Origin: Pontibacter cellulosilyticus
GTDB lineage: Bacteria; Bacteroidota; Bacteroidia; Cytophagales; Hymenobacteraceae
Assembly: GCF_014306105.1 (NCBI RefSeq)
Contig: NZ_JACRVF010000001.1
Span: forward strand, 698,413-762,412
Direction of reading: 5' to 3'
Length of the DNA stretch: 64,000 nt
The translations under genes and the position numbers were made by a program. Below the pieces are notes generated by a model. That model searched no databases, was not told the origin of the DNA, and worked only from the letters and a program-made list of their open reading frames with translations. Positions 55,307 to 63,086 of the stretch are shown piece after piece. Numbering within the stretch: position 1 is the first letter of the stretch; each line of letters opens with the position of its first letter.

Positions 55307-55407
55307 ATAAATGGCAGATATGTTCGTATAGATGCTAGTGCGTACTAAATGTAGTAAAATTTAAGCTTAATTTCTTTTGCGATTAAACCTATGTTATACT
55401 GCTTAGG

Positions 55408-55439
55408 TTGTAATAGTTTAAAAAAATATTTGAACTTTG
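55408..55439 (+). promoter_or_regulatory. Promoter of topA
   Basis: TTG (55408-55410), a 21-base spacer and GAACTTTG (55432-55439) fit the consensus with one mismatch at the first base of the -7 box, 38 bases before the ATG. Confidence 0.45.
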
Positions 55440-55476
55440 GGCAAATTTCGGCCAAACTTGCCTGTAAAGAAGAAGG

Positions 55477-57894
55477 ATGATAAAGAACTTAGTAATAGTA
55501 GAGTCGCCAGCAAAGGCTAAAACGATAGAAGGGTATTTAGGAAAGGATTTCGTAGTGAAGTCCAGTTTTGGCCACGTGCGGGACTTACCTAAAGATAACA
55601 ATGCCATTGACATAGAGCATGGTTTTAAACCAACTTATGTTGTATCCAGTGATAAAAGAGAAGTAGTTGCGCAGCTAAAAAAGCTTGCAAAGGAAGCTGA
55701 GATTGTATGGCTTGCATCAGACGACGACCGTGAAGGAGAAGCTATATCCTGGCACCTGACTGAAGCCCTTAACCTGAATGATCAAAAGACTAGGCGCATT
55801 GTTTTCAGAGAAATTACTAAGAATGCGATCATCAACGCGATCAGTACTCCCAGGGGTATTGACATGGACTTGGTTAATGCGCAGCAGGCACGCCGTATAC
55901 TTGACCGCATCGTAGGCTTTGAGCTGTCACCGGTTCTTTGGAAGAAAATAAAGACAGGCTTATCAGCAGGGCGTGTACAGTCAGTGGCAGTACGTCTTGT
56001 TGTTGAACGTGAAAGAGAAATTGACCGCTTTAATGCGGAGGCTTCTTTTAAAATTACAGCTCAGTTTGATGTGCAGGGCAAAACTTTAGAAGCCGAATTG
56101 CCTGCCAGATTTAAAACCGAGGATGAGGCTCAAACCTTTTTGCAAAAGTGCGTTGGAGCGAGCTATACTATTGAGAACTTAGAGAAAAAGCCATTAAAGC
56201 GCACGCCTGCTCCCCCTTTTACCACCTCTACCCTGCAGCAGGAAGCCAGCCGAAAGTTATACTTCTCAGTTGCTCAGACCATGTCTATCGCGCAACGCCT
56301 TTATGAATCCGGAAAGATTTCCTATATGCGTACCGACTCCCTTAATCTATCTGATGAGGCGATACAGGGCGCAACTAAAGAGATTCAGCGTTCTTTCGGA
56401 GAGAGTTTTGTGAAACAGCGTCGCTTTAAAACTAAGTCGGCCTCTGCACAGGAAGCTCACGAAGCCATCAGGCCAACCGACTTCTCGCAAATGGTTGCCA
56501 GCAGCGACAGAAACGAACAGCGCCTCTACGAGCTTATCTGGAAAAGAGCGATTGCTTCCCAAATGGCTGATGCAGAAATAGAAAAGACAACGGCAACAAT
56601 CGGTATCTCTACACAGGCAGATCAAAAATTGCAGGCCACCGGCGAAGTAATTAAATTCGAAGGTTTCCTCAAAGTGTATATTGAGTCAAGAGATGACGAA
56701 GATAGCGCTGACGAAGATGTGAAAGGTATGCTGCCTCCGCTAAGTATAGGCCAGGAAGTAAGTCTGCGCCAAATGCTGGCAACACAGCGTTACACACGCC
56801 CTGCAGCACGTTATACAGAGGCTAGTCTGGTTAAAAAATTAGAGGAAATGGGTATAGGTCGTCCGTCAACCTATGCGCCAACAATCTCTACCATTCAAAA
56901 GCGCGGCTACGTTGAAAAAGACAGCCGTGATGGTAAAGAAAGACCTTACCAAGTGCTCACTTTAAAGAATGATCAAATCAGTAGCCAGCAAAAAACAGAA
57001 ATAACAGGTGCAGAAAAAGCAAAGCTGTTTCCCACTGACATGGCTATGGTAGTGAATGACTTCCTAGTAGAGCATTTCCCTAATGTAATAGATTACTCTT
57101 TTACAGCACGCGTGGAGGCTGAGTTTGATGAGATTGCCCACGGACAAAAAGAGTGGGAAGATATGCTGGATCAGTTTTACAAAAAATTCCATCAGCGTAT
57201 TGAGTCCAGCGAGAGTATATCACGTGCAGATGTTTCGGGTGCCCGCGAGATCGGAACAGACCCAGCCACATCTAAAACAGTTCTTGCTAAGCTAGGTAGA
57301 TTCGGACCTTATGTACAGCTAGGTGAGGAAAATACTGAAACCGGTGAAAAGCCATTATATGCTAGCTTGCGCAAAGGTCAGTTTCTGGAGACCATAACTT
57401 TAGAAGATGCTTTAGAGCTGTTCAAACTTCCTAGAGTGGTTGGCACTTACGAAGACAAAGAAATGACAGCTGCTATTGGTCGTTTTGGACCATACATCCG
57501 CCATAATAGCAAATTCTATTCACTACCTAAAACCTTGGACCCACTTCAGGTTACAGCCCAGGAAGCCGTTAATTTAATAGAAGCAAAACGTAAGGCTGAC
57601 GCTGAAAAAACCATCAAAACTTTTTCTGAGAACGAAGAAGTACAAGTATTAAACGGTCGGTACGGCCCTTACATAGTAGTTGGTAAGAAAAACGTAAAAA
57701 TCCCAAAAGGCAAAGAGCCACAAGACCTAACCTTGCAGGAGTGCCTTGATCTAGCTGAAGCGACCCCAGAGAAAAAAGGGCGTGGCGGCTTTAAGAAAAA
57801 GGAAGCTTCACCTACAGCTGCCAAAAAGACTACTAAGGCAAAGGCAGGAACAAAAAAAGCTGCAACGAAATCTAAATCTTCTACTAAAAAATAA
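55477..57894 (+). CDS. topA: DNA topoisomerase I
   Basis: The protein has 805 residues. The TOPRIM (VIVESPAKAKTIEGYLG, SDDDREGEAISWH) precedes the type IA core with the active-site Tyr in ISYMRTDSLNL (about residue 282), then GIGRPSTYAP. The C-terminal third has repeated RFGPYVQLG/RFGPYIRHN/RYGPYIVVG topoisomerase C-terminal units without zinc Cys pairs, then a Lys/Ala-rich tail (KKTTKAKAGTKKAATKSK). It relaxes negative supercoils. Confidence 0.97.
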   Translation: MIKNLVIVESPAKAKTIEGYLGKDFVVKSSFGHVRDLPKDNNAIDIEHGFKPTYVVSSDKREVVAQLKKLAKEAEIVWLASDDDREGEAISWHLTEALNLNDQKTRRIVFREITKNAIINAISTPRGIDMDLVNAQQARRILDRIVGFELSPVLWKKIKTGLSAGRVQSVAVRLVVEREREIDRFNAEASFKITAQFDVQGKTLEAELPARFKTEDEAQTFLQKCVGASYTIENLEKKPLKRTPAPPFTTSTLQQEASRKLYFSVAQTMSIAQRLYESGKISYMRTDSLNLSDEAIQGATKEIQRSFGESFVKQRRFKTKSASAQEAHEAIRPTDFSQMVASSDRNEQRLYELIWKRAIASQMADAEIEKTTATIGISTQADQKLQATGEVIKFEGFLKVYIESRDDEDSADEDVKGMLPPLSIGQEVSLRQMLATQRYTRPAARYTEASLVKKLEEMGIGRPSTYAPTISTIQKRGYVEKDSRDGKERPYQVLTLKNDQISSQQKTEITGAEKAKLFPTDMAMVVNDFLVEHFPNVIDYSFTARVEAEFDEIAHGQKEWEDMLDQFYKKFHQRIESSESISRADVSGAREIGTDPATSKTVLAKLGRFGPYVQLGEENTETGEKPLYASLRKGQFLETITLEDALELFKLPRVVGTYEDKEMTAAIGRFGPYIRHNSKFYSLPKTLDPLQVTAQEAVNLIEAKRKADAEKTIKTFSENEEVQVLNGRYGPYIVVGKKNVKIPKGKEPQDLTLQECLDLAEATPEKKGRGGFKKKEASPTAAKKTTKAKAGTKKAATKSKSSTKK

Positions 57895-57896
57895 TG

Positions 57897-57931
57897 ACTG
57901 CGCCCGGATTAAATGTTAATCCGGGCGCAGT
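57897..57931 (+). terminator. Hairpin after topA
   Basis: ACTGCGCCCGGATTAA pairs with TTAATCCGGGCGCAGT over 16 bases with a three-base loop. A T run is absent immediately after it, so termination may be partial. Confidence 0.75.
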
Positions 57932-57968
57932 ACTTCTAGTCTAATAGAAAAAGTTTTTTTACTAGCCC

Positions 57969-57998
57969 TTGCAGATAAAAAAACACCCGCTATATTTG
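57969..57998 (+). promoter_or_regulatory. Promoter of tRNA-Glu
   Basis: TTG (57969-57971), a 19-base spacer and TATATTTG (57991-57998). The surrounding 20 bases equal those of the tRNA-Met promoter. Confidence 0.8.
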
Positions 57999-58017
57999 CA
58001 CCACAATTAGACAGAAC

Positions 58018-58092
58018 GGCCCGTTCGTCTAGGGGTTAGGACGCCAGATTTTCATTCTGGTAACAGGGGTTCGATTCCCCTACGGGCTACCA
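58018..58092 (+). tRNA. tRNA-Glu (TTC)
   Basis: The acceptor GGCCCGT pairs with ACGGGCT (first pair G-U), the anticodon stem CCAGA/TCTGG encloses TTTTCAT with anticodon TTC at 58051-58053, and the T arm is AGGGG-TTCGATT-CCCCT. The discriminator A is followed by an encoded CCA (58090-58092). It is a target of MnmA encoded at 7.7-8.9 kb. Confidence 0.95.
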
Positions 58093-58096
58093 TAGT

Positions 58097-58131
58097 AAAA
58101 AGCCGCTCCACATCAAATGGAGCGGCTTTTT
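58097..58131 (+). terminator. Terminator of tRNA-Glu
   Basis: AAAAAGCCGCTCCA pairs with TGGAGCGGCTTTTT over 14 bases with a seven-base loop. Confidence 0.9.
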
Positions 58132-58133
58132 TT

Positions 58134-58545
58134 GGTTCGATAAATATCCCCTTAGGTCAGGCTTATCTAACTATTCAGCAGGCAGTTAGACTTATCTTTT
58201 CAAACTTCTCGAATCCATTTCCTTATCCTGTCTTCTCCCAAAGAGCCATACTCTCCTTTGCCTTTTCCGCTTTCACTACAGCTCAGTCGCGCTGAAAGCT
58301 CCCTCTTGCGCCCCCTAACTCGATGCCCTTCTAAACCAGCAGACCCTTTGGTCATAGGCGCCGTGCCTGTGGGAGTCGGGCATATCATTTAAAACCATAG
58401 ATCGATCAATCTGGAAGTATGCTACCTTTATACAACCTCGAAGCGTACAGGACTCAAGATTTTAAAAGCTTTCCGCGCTTGAACACTTTTAAATATTTAA
58501 AAATTACTCTATGTTTAATTTGATATAAGCAAACAACGAATAGCT
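58134..58545. other. Gap after tRNA-Glu with a strongly purine/pyrimidine-skewed block
   Basis: About 410 bases without a convincing gene. Positions 58200-58388 are C/T-rich on the plus strand, unlike the flanking sequence, and can be read as a 62-codon leftward frame with no recognisable family. It looks more like a dispersed non-coding repeat than a gene. The bases 58134-58144 (GGTTCGATAAA) recur at 59436-59446. Confidence 0.4.
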
Positions 58546-59178
58546 ATGCAGAAAAAAGCAGCTACTGTCAAAAGAAGTCCTGGCTACTTTAGCGGCTTTG
58601 CAGCCGTCATGGCCGGATTCCTCTACAGTTTTCGCTGGTTATGGGAGCTCTGGGAGGGTACTCTAAAGAACATGAACTACCCTCCTTCTCTGGTGACCCA
58701 GTTTTTTTTCCTGTTGAAGATCCTGATGATCATGACCTTACTGGGCGTGTATCGGCAGGCAAAGCCGCACAAAGCTGCGCAGTACGGGCTACTGGCCTCT
58801 TGCGTCGGCTTAGCGTGGACCTCCATTACCAGGACAGCGGAGGCTTACGGCGCCTCAGGCCCATGGGGACTCTACAGTTCGCCGGGCCTGCTCATGTTTT
58901 TCGCGGGTTTACTAACTGCAGCAGTAGTGTTAATGAGAAGCGAGCTTAATGCCCCGCTGGGCAAGGCTTTAAGCGTCATCGGCATGTTCTCCTTTTTGGG
59001 AAGCCTATCTTCGGTCTTGCTCTTCAACATATTGGGAAGGGACCTAGAAGCCAATCATACAGCTTCAGCCATAGCTAACCTATTTCTTGTGGCTGAGGGC
59101 ATTGGCTGGGTTTACCTGGGGGTGAAGCTCTGGAAGGCGCCGATACCGGCCACCTTGTACGGCCACCAACTTGGGTAA
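58546..59178 (+). CDS. Orphan multi-pass membrane protein
   Basis: The protein has 210 residues. About six hydrophobic segments are visible (SGFAAVMAGFLYSFRWLW; TQFFFLLKILMIMTLLGVY; YGLLASCVGLAWTSI; SPGLLMFFAGLLTAAVVLM; ALSVIGMFSFLGSLSSVLLFNIL; IANLFLVAEGIGWVYLGVKLW). I do not recognise the family. It stands alone next to a region poor in AAGTATA words and may be a recent acquisition. A frame of this length with this hydrophobic pattern and a normal stop supports coding. Confidence 0.65.
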   Translation: MQKKAATVKRSPGYFSGFAAVMAGFLYSFRWLWELWEGTLKNMNYPPSLVTQFFFLLKILMIMTLLGVYRQAKPHKAAQYGLLASCVGLAWTSITRTAEAYGASGPWGLYSSPGLLMFFAGLLTAAVVLMRSELNAPLGKALSVIGMFSFLGSLSSVLLFNILGRDLEANHTASAIANLFLVAEGIGWVYLGVKLWKAPIPATLYGHQLG

Positions 59179-59468
59179 TGCGAGTTAGTGCTCCATATAA
59201 ATGGCGCATCGACGAAGTTGCAGCATAGCAATAAAAGGCATACGAAAGCTCATACGCTTAGAAAACAAAGAGTGAGTGTACACCACCATCAAGCGCTACA
59301 AATCTGACACTACAAGAGACTCGGTATGAAACAAGACAGTCATACATTTACTGGGGAGGAGATAGATTTATAGCTCTGTAACAGCAGTTAACCTTTTAAG
59401 GTACTCTCTTAAAGCAGCCAAATCCCTGTGGAAAAGGTTCGATAAAACACACTCTACACCACTTGTTA
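59179..59468. other. Intergenic gap without recognised features
   Basis: A 290-base gap between the membrane protein gene and the convergent ABC-M1 gene. I see no terminator of the quality found elsewhere in the window, and no coding frame with family resemblance. Confidence 0.4.
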
Positions 59469-62400
59469 TCATTCCTGCTGCTGAAGAGCCACCTTACTCG
59501 TATTATTGCCTCTCTTCAGGTCCATTAACAGATTACTCGGATCTATACCGGCATAAGCAGGCTTGTTTGGTAAATTCACCTTTATAGTCTGCTTTCCAGA
59601 GCTGATGCGATGCCATTTTAAGTAAAGCGCTTCTCGTTCACCCTTCTGCCCTTCCCCTGCATCAAAAATTCCAATTTGAATCCAATCATCCATTGGAACA
59701 TCTGTTTCCACGCCTAACGTATCTACTGTATATTTTCTTGCCTGTACATCTAGGCTTACCTGCCAGCTACCTTCTTTGGTCTGACTGGCTGAAGATTGTT
59801 CTGTTTTCAGGTCCCAATAAGTATTTGTGGCGAGCAAGTCGTGCAACAGGTAGTGCATTGAATCCGGTGTAACCTTTTGAAGTTCGCTAAATAGATCTTG
59901 AGGGGTAGGCAGTGGCGGAGACCCGAATGCGTTTTTCTTAAATAAATTTTTTAGCGCCATTCTCACCTGCTCCTTACCTACATATTCGCGTATAGTATAT
60001 AGGACAAGAGGTCCCTTGCGGTAGATCAGGGTGTGATCGTTAGCTTTCAGCAAGGGCTGCACAGACCTGGCTTGAGGACTAAAATATTCTTGCTGGAATT
60101 GGTGGACAAGATCGAGAAACTTTTCCTTTCCAAGGGCTTCCTCTATAATCTCAAAAGCAGAATACCAGGCCAGGCTTTCAATGAGCAATATGTTTCCTTT
60201 CATTATGGCGGGAGAGAGTTGGTGCCCCCACCACTGGTGAGCCACTTCATGTGCCACCGTTGCGAATGTAACATCAACGCGCTCTGAGTCCGAAGCTTGA
60301 TTGAGAAGAGCGTATCCTGTCCTATACCAAACGTTGGTTGGATTAGCCTGCATCCCTTTATTATAGCCGGTGTTCTCCAGAAACCGGATCTCGCTGTGCG
60401 GATAAGGACCAAGTTGTTTGGTTAGATAATCTAAAGAGGCATGTATACCATTAACCATCCGCTCAAGATTCAGGGTGTGCCCGGGATGATAGAGAATTTC
60501 AATATCAACTAGCTGCCCCGTTTCTTTAGATTTCCACTGAGATTCACTGACATCATAATCGGCGGAGAAAAAAGCAATATCATTAATGATCGGAGCTTCG
60601 GTGGAATAATGAAAATAACTACGCCCATTTTCCGACCAACTCCGCTGCAGTTTTCCGGGGGCTATTGCAATTTGTTCTTTATCAGTGCCCACTACTGCTT
60701 CAAAATCAATACGTTCCTGCCCCGGAATTCCCATTCGTGCAACATCAAGGGAGGGCAAGAACATTCGGTTTGGGTTGAGCCCCTGCTTACTCCGTTCTTT
60801 TGGGTCCTCAATTTCTCTGCTTTTTTGGTAGCCCATTTTAGGTAACCATGCATCATCAACGGATGAGCCATTCTTAACCAGAGAAGCATCAATTCCATAA
60901 TTAGGGAAGCCCTGCGGGCTGAAGCTAACATGGAAATCAAGGTGTAGCGAATCACCAGGAAGAAGAGGCTTATCCAAAACATAAATGTGGTGTCCAAGTT
61001 TCTCATCTATTAGCTTGGGTGTCGAAGTGCGGCTGAAGCGTATCAAATGATTTTCAACCCCTAGGGCAGTCGCTAAATGTATAGAATCAATCCTCGAGCC
61101 GGTCCTGTTCACATAGGACTGCCTTCCCCGTATATCGACTGCCCGCAATTCAGGAAAGATCTCAACGTGAAGATTTACAGCTGTTAACCAAGGCTGTGGG
61201 CTATCTGCATACTTTCGATACAGCTTCTCATAATCGGCTTTCCACTCTTCTCCTTCGGGAGCTGCAGTACGAGGGTGTAGAATGCTGGTGTTATAAAAAA
61301 TGAACCCTCCAAAGATCAATATGAGCATTACGGCAAACGCGGTAATAGCTTTCGTTTGTCTCGTAAGACGTCGACTTCCTTCCTGAATCCTTTGCTTTAA
61401 AGTTCTTTCTGTTCCTCGAGGCCAAAGTAGATTTGCTACTACAGCCAGCAGCAGTGCCCATGCTACCCAGTAAAGCTTAAACACGAACCATGGATACATG
61501 TATGGCTCCAGGCCTCGAATTTCTGAGTAGGTCCAGCCAGGATCTGACCCATATACAAACAATCCTGGCTCAATTCCAATCAAATAACCATAGAAGGCAA
61601 TTACAAAAAATAATATGATTATCAGGTTTCCAATATACTTCTGGTTAACCACTACATGAATAACGAAGGCAAGCAGCCCCAGTAAGGTATAATCGACAAG
61701 CCTTATACCAAAAAGAATTTTCAGGTAAAGCGGAAACTCAAAGTCATAGTACCCCAGGCGCATCTGGACCATCATTCCGCTAATCATCATTAACACCTGC
61801 ATCAAAACTAGTGCAAGAAAGAGGCCGGTGAATTTACCAGCGAAGGAGATCCATATTGGTATGGGTGCAGCTCCGATAATCTCGTGAAGTCGTGCTTCCC
61901 GCTCACGCCATACAAGTTCCCCTGCGTAGTAGAGGATGAGGAGCGGTATAACAAACCATATGGCGTTATAAGTATGGTTTTCCAAAAGAATCAAAAGGTG
62001 ACCGGAAACAGGTAACTGAGATGCGTGGTGAAAATCAGAGAACCAAGAAGGACTTGTTAAGAAGACAAAAATTGCGAGGCAGGTAAAAGCTATCCATCCC
62101 CATCCCATTACTACTTTAAATGACTCTATGCTGACCGTTATCACCTGTAACGCCCGGCTCGAAAACCCAAAGGTTTGTTGTACTTGCGGAACAACAATAG
62201 GCGTATCCTTTAAAATGTGGAAACCCTCCGGAGTCGTGGGAAATTTAGAAAAACGTCCCCCCTTGCCCATTTTATTGCTTATGGCAGTAGGTTCTCTCCT
62301 GAAACGGAGATAGGTAAGAACAAGAAGACTAAGAGCGATTAAGCACCAAATAAGTCGGTTTAAAAGCGTCCATGTTTGCGTCCCCGCCATAAGGGTGTTT

Positions 62401-63086
62401 TTCTCTACCGGAGACCATAAAGTTTTAAGTTCCTGAATTAAACTGATTCCCAATGGATCAGTGAGCTTTGCAAGTTTCCAATTCCCCTCATTAACAGCTA
62501 TCAACTGCCAGCTTGCGAAAGCAATGAAAAATATAAGTATTGCCACAAGAAAACTCGCAATGCCTCGGCGACTCAAAGTAGCCACAGCAAACATGAATGC
62601 CATTGCGACAAAGGTGTTTGGCAGCACGAACAAAAAATAAGCATTTAAGTAAGCGGCTGGAATTATTGGTGCTGTAAGAAGTACATGTTCGCCAGGAAAA
62701 AGGGAAGCACCCAAAATGCCTGCGGGAATGGCGGTCATCAATATCGCTCCAAGAGTAAGGGCGGCAAGAAAACGGCCTCCAAGGTAAACAAACTTACTAA
62801 TAGGTGCAGTGTAAAGTAGAGGGTACATTCTTGTTTCAATATCCCTTGTTGCTGCATTGCCTGGAATCGGAGCCAGGATCAGAATTCCCACTATATATGC
62901 TATTACGCTTACCTTTGCTATATAATAAGGTGCAAATAGGGAGTAGCCTCCTACAACCGGTTCGTCAATAAATACTTCACTGGCTAAAAGGTATGTAATT
63001 ATTAAAAGGAACAGAAAAAAAACCCAGATCGACACGTTTCTCACCTGATAAACAACCTCATATCGGAAAGTTTCCCAAAGTTTCAT
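59469..63086 (-). CDS. ABC-2 permease fused to M1 aminopeptidase
   Basis: The protein has 1205 residues. The N-terminal half (about 1-600) has two sets of ABC-2-type membrane helices (YLLASEVFIDEPVVG; ALTLGAILMTAIPAGILGA; WREREARLHEIIGAAPIPIW). The C-terminal half is an M1 metallopeptidase: zinc motif HEVAHQWWGH at about residue 944, with the third ligand Glu in the ESLAWYS stretch 18 residues on. The GAMEN-like exopeptidase box is not conserved as such. The fused family pairs export of a substrate with peptide trimming. Its ATG overlaps the ATPase stop (ATGA). Confidence 0.9.
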   Translation of the reverse strand: MKLWETFRYEVVYQVRNVSIWVFFLFLLIITYLLASEVFIDEPVVGGYSLFAPYYIAKVSVIAYIVGILILAPIPGNAATRDIETRMYPLLYTAPISKFVYLGGRFLAALTLGAILMTAIPAGILGASLFPGEHVLLTAPIIPAAYLNAYFLFVLPNTFVAMAFMFAVATLSRRGIASFLVAILIFFIAFASWQLIAVNEGNWKLAKLTDPLGISLIQELKTLWSPVEKNTLMAGTQTWTLLNRLIWCLIALSLLVLTYLRFRREPTAISNKMGKGGRFSKFPTTPEGFHILKDTPIVVPQVQQTFGFSSRALQVITVSIESFKVVMGWGWIAFTCLAIFVFLTSPSWFSDFHHASQLPVSGHLLILLENHTYNAIWFVIPLLILYYAGELVWREREARLHEIIGAAPIPIWISFAGKFTGLFLALVLMQVLMMISGMMVQMRLGYYDFEFPLYLKILFGIRLVDYTLLGLLAFVIHVVVNQKYIGNLIIILFFVIAFYGYLIGIEPGLFVYGSDPGWTYSEIRGLEPYMYPWFVFKLYWVAWALLLAVVANLLWPRGTERTLKQRIQEGSRRLTRQTKAITAFAVMLILIFGGFIFYNTSILHPRTAAPEGEEWKADYEKLYRKYADSPQPWLTAVNLHVEIFPELRAVDIRGRQSYVNRTGSRIDSIHLATALGVENHLIRFSRTSTPKLIDEKLGHHIYVLDKPLLPGDSLHLDFHVSFSPQGFPNYGIDASLVKNGSSVDDAWLPKMGYQKSREIEDPKERSKQGLNPNRMFLPSLDVARMGIPGQERIDFEAVVGTDKEQIAIAPGKLQRSWSENGRSYFHYSTEAPIINDIAFFSADYDVSESQWKSKETGQLVDIEILYHPGHTLNLERMVNGIHASLDYLTKQLGPYPHSEIRFLENTGYNKGMQANPTNVWYRTGYALLNQASDSERVDVTFATVAHEVAHQWWGHQLSPAIMKGNILLIESLAWYSAFEIIEEALGKEKFLDLVHQFQQEYFSPQARSVQPLLKANDHTLIYRKGPLVLYTIREYVGKEQVRMALKNLFKKNAFGSPPLPTPQDLFSELQKVTPDSMHYLLHDLLATNTYWDLKTEQSSASQTKEGSWQVSLDVQARKYTVDTLGVETDVPMDDWIQIGIFDAGEGQKGEREALYLKWHRISSGKQTIKVNLPNKPAYAGIDPSNLLMDLKRGNNTSKVALQQQE

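Noticed and set aside
58200..58388. A 62-codon leftward frame
   Set aside because: No family, no ribosome-binding context, and the base composition suggests a non-coding repeat.
59179..59468. Degraded transposase in the gap before the ABC-M1 gene
   Set aside because: Short frames with a few suggestive residues, but no conserved motif or inverted terminal repeat.
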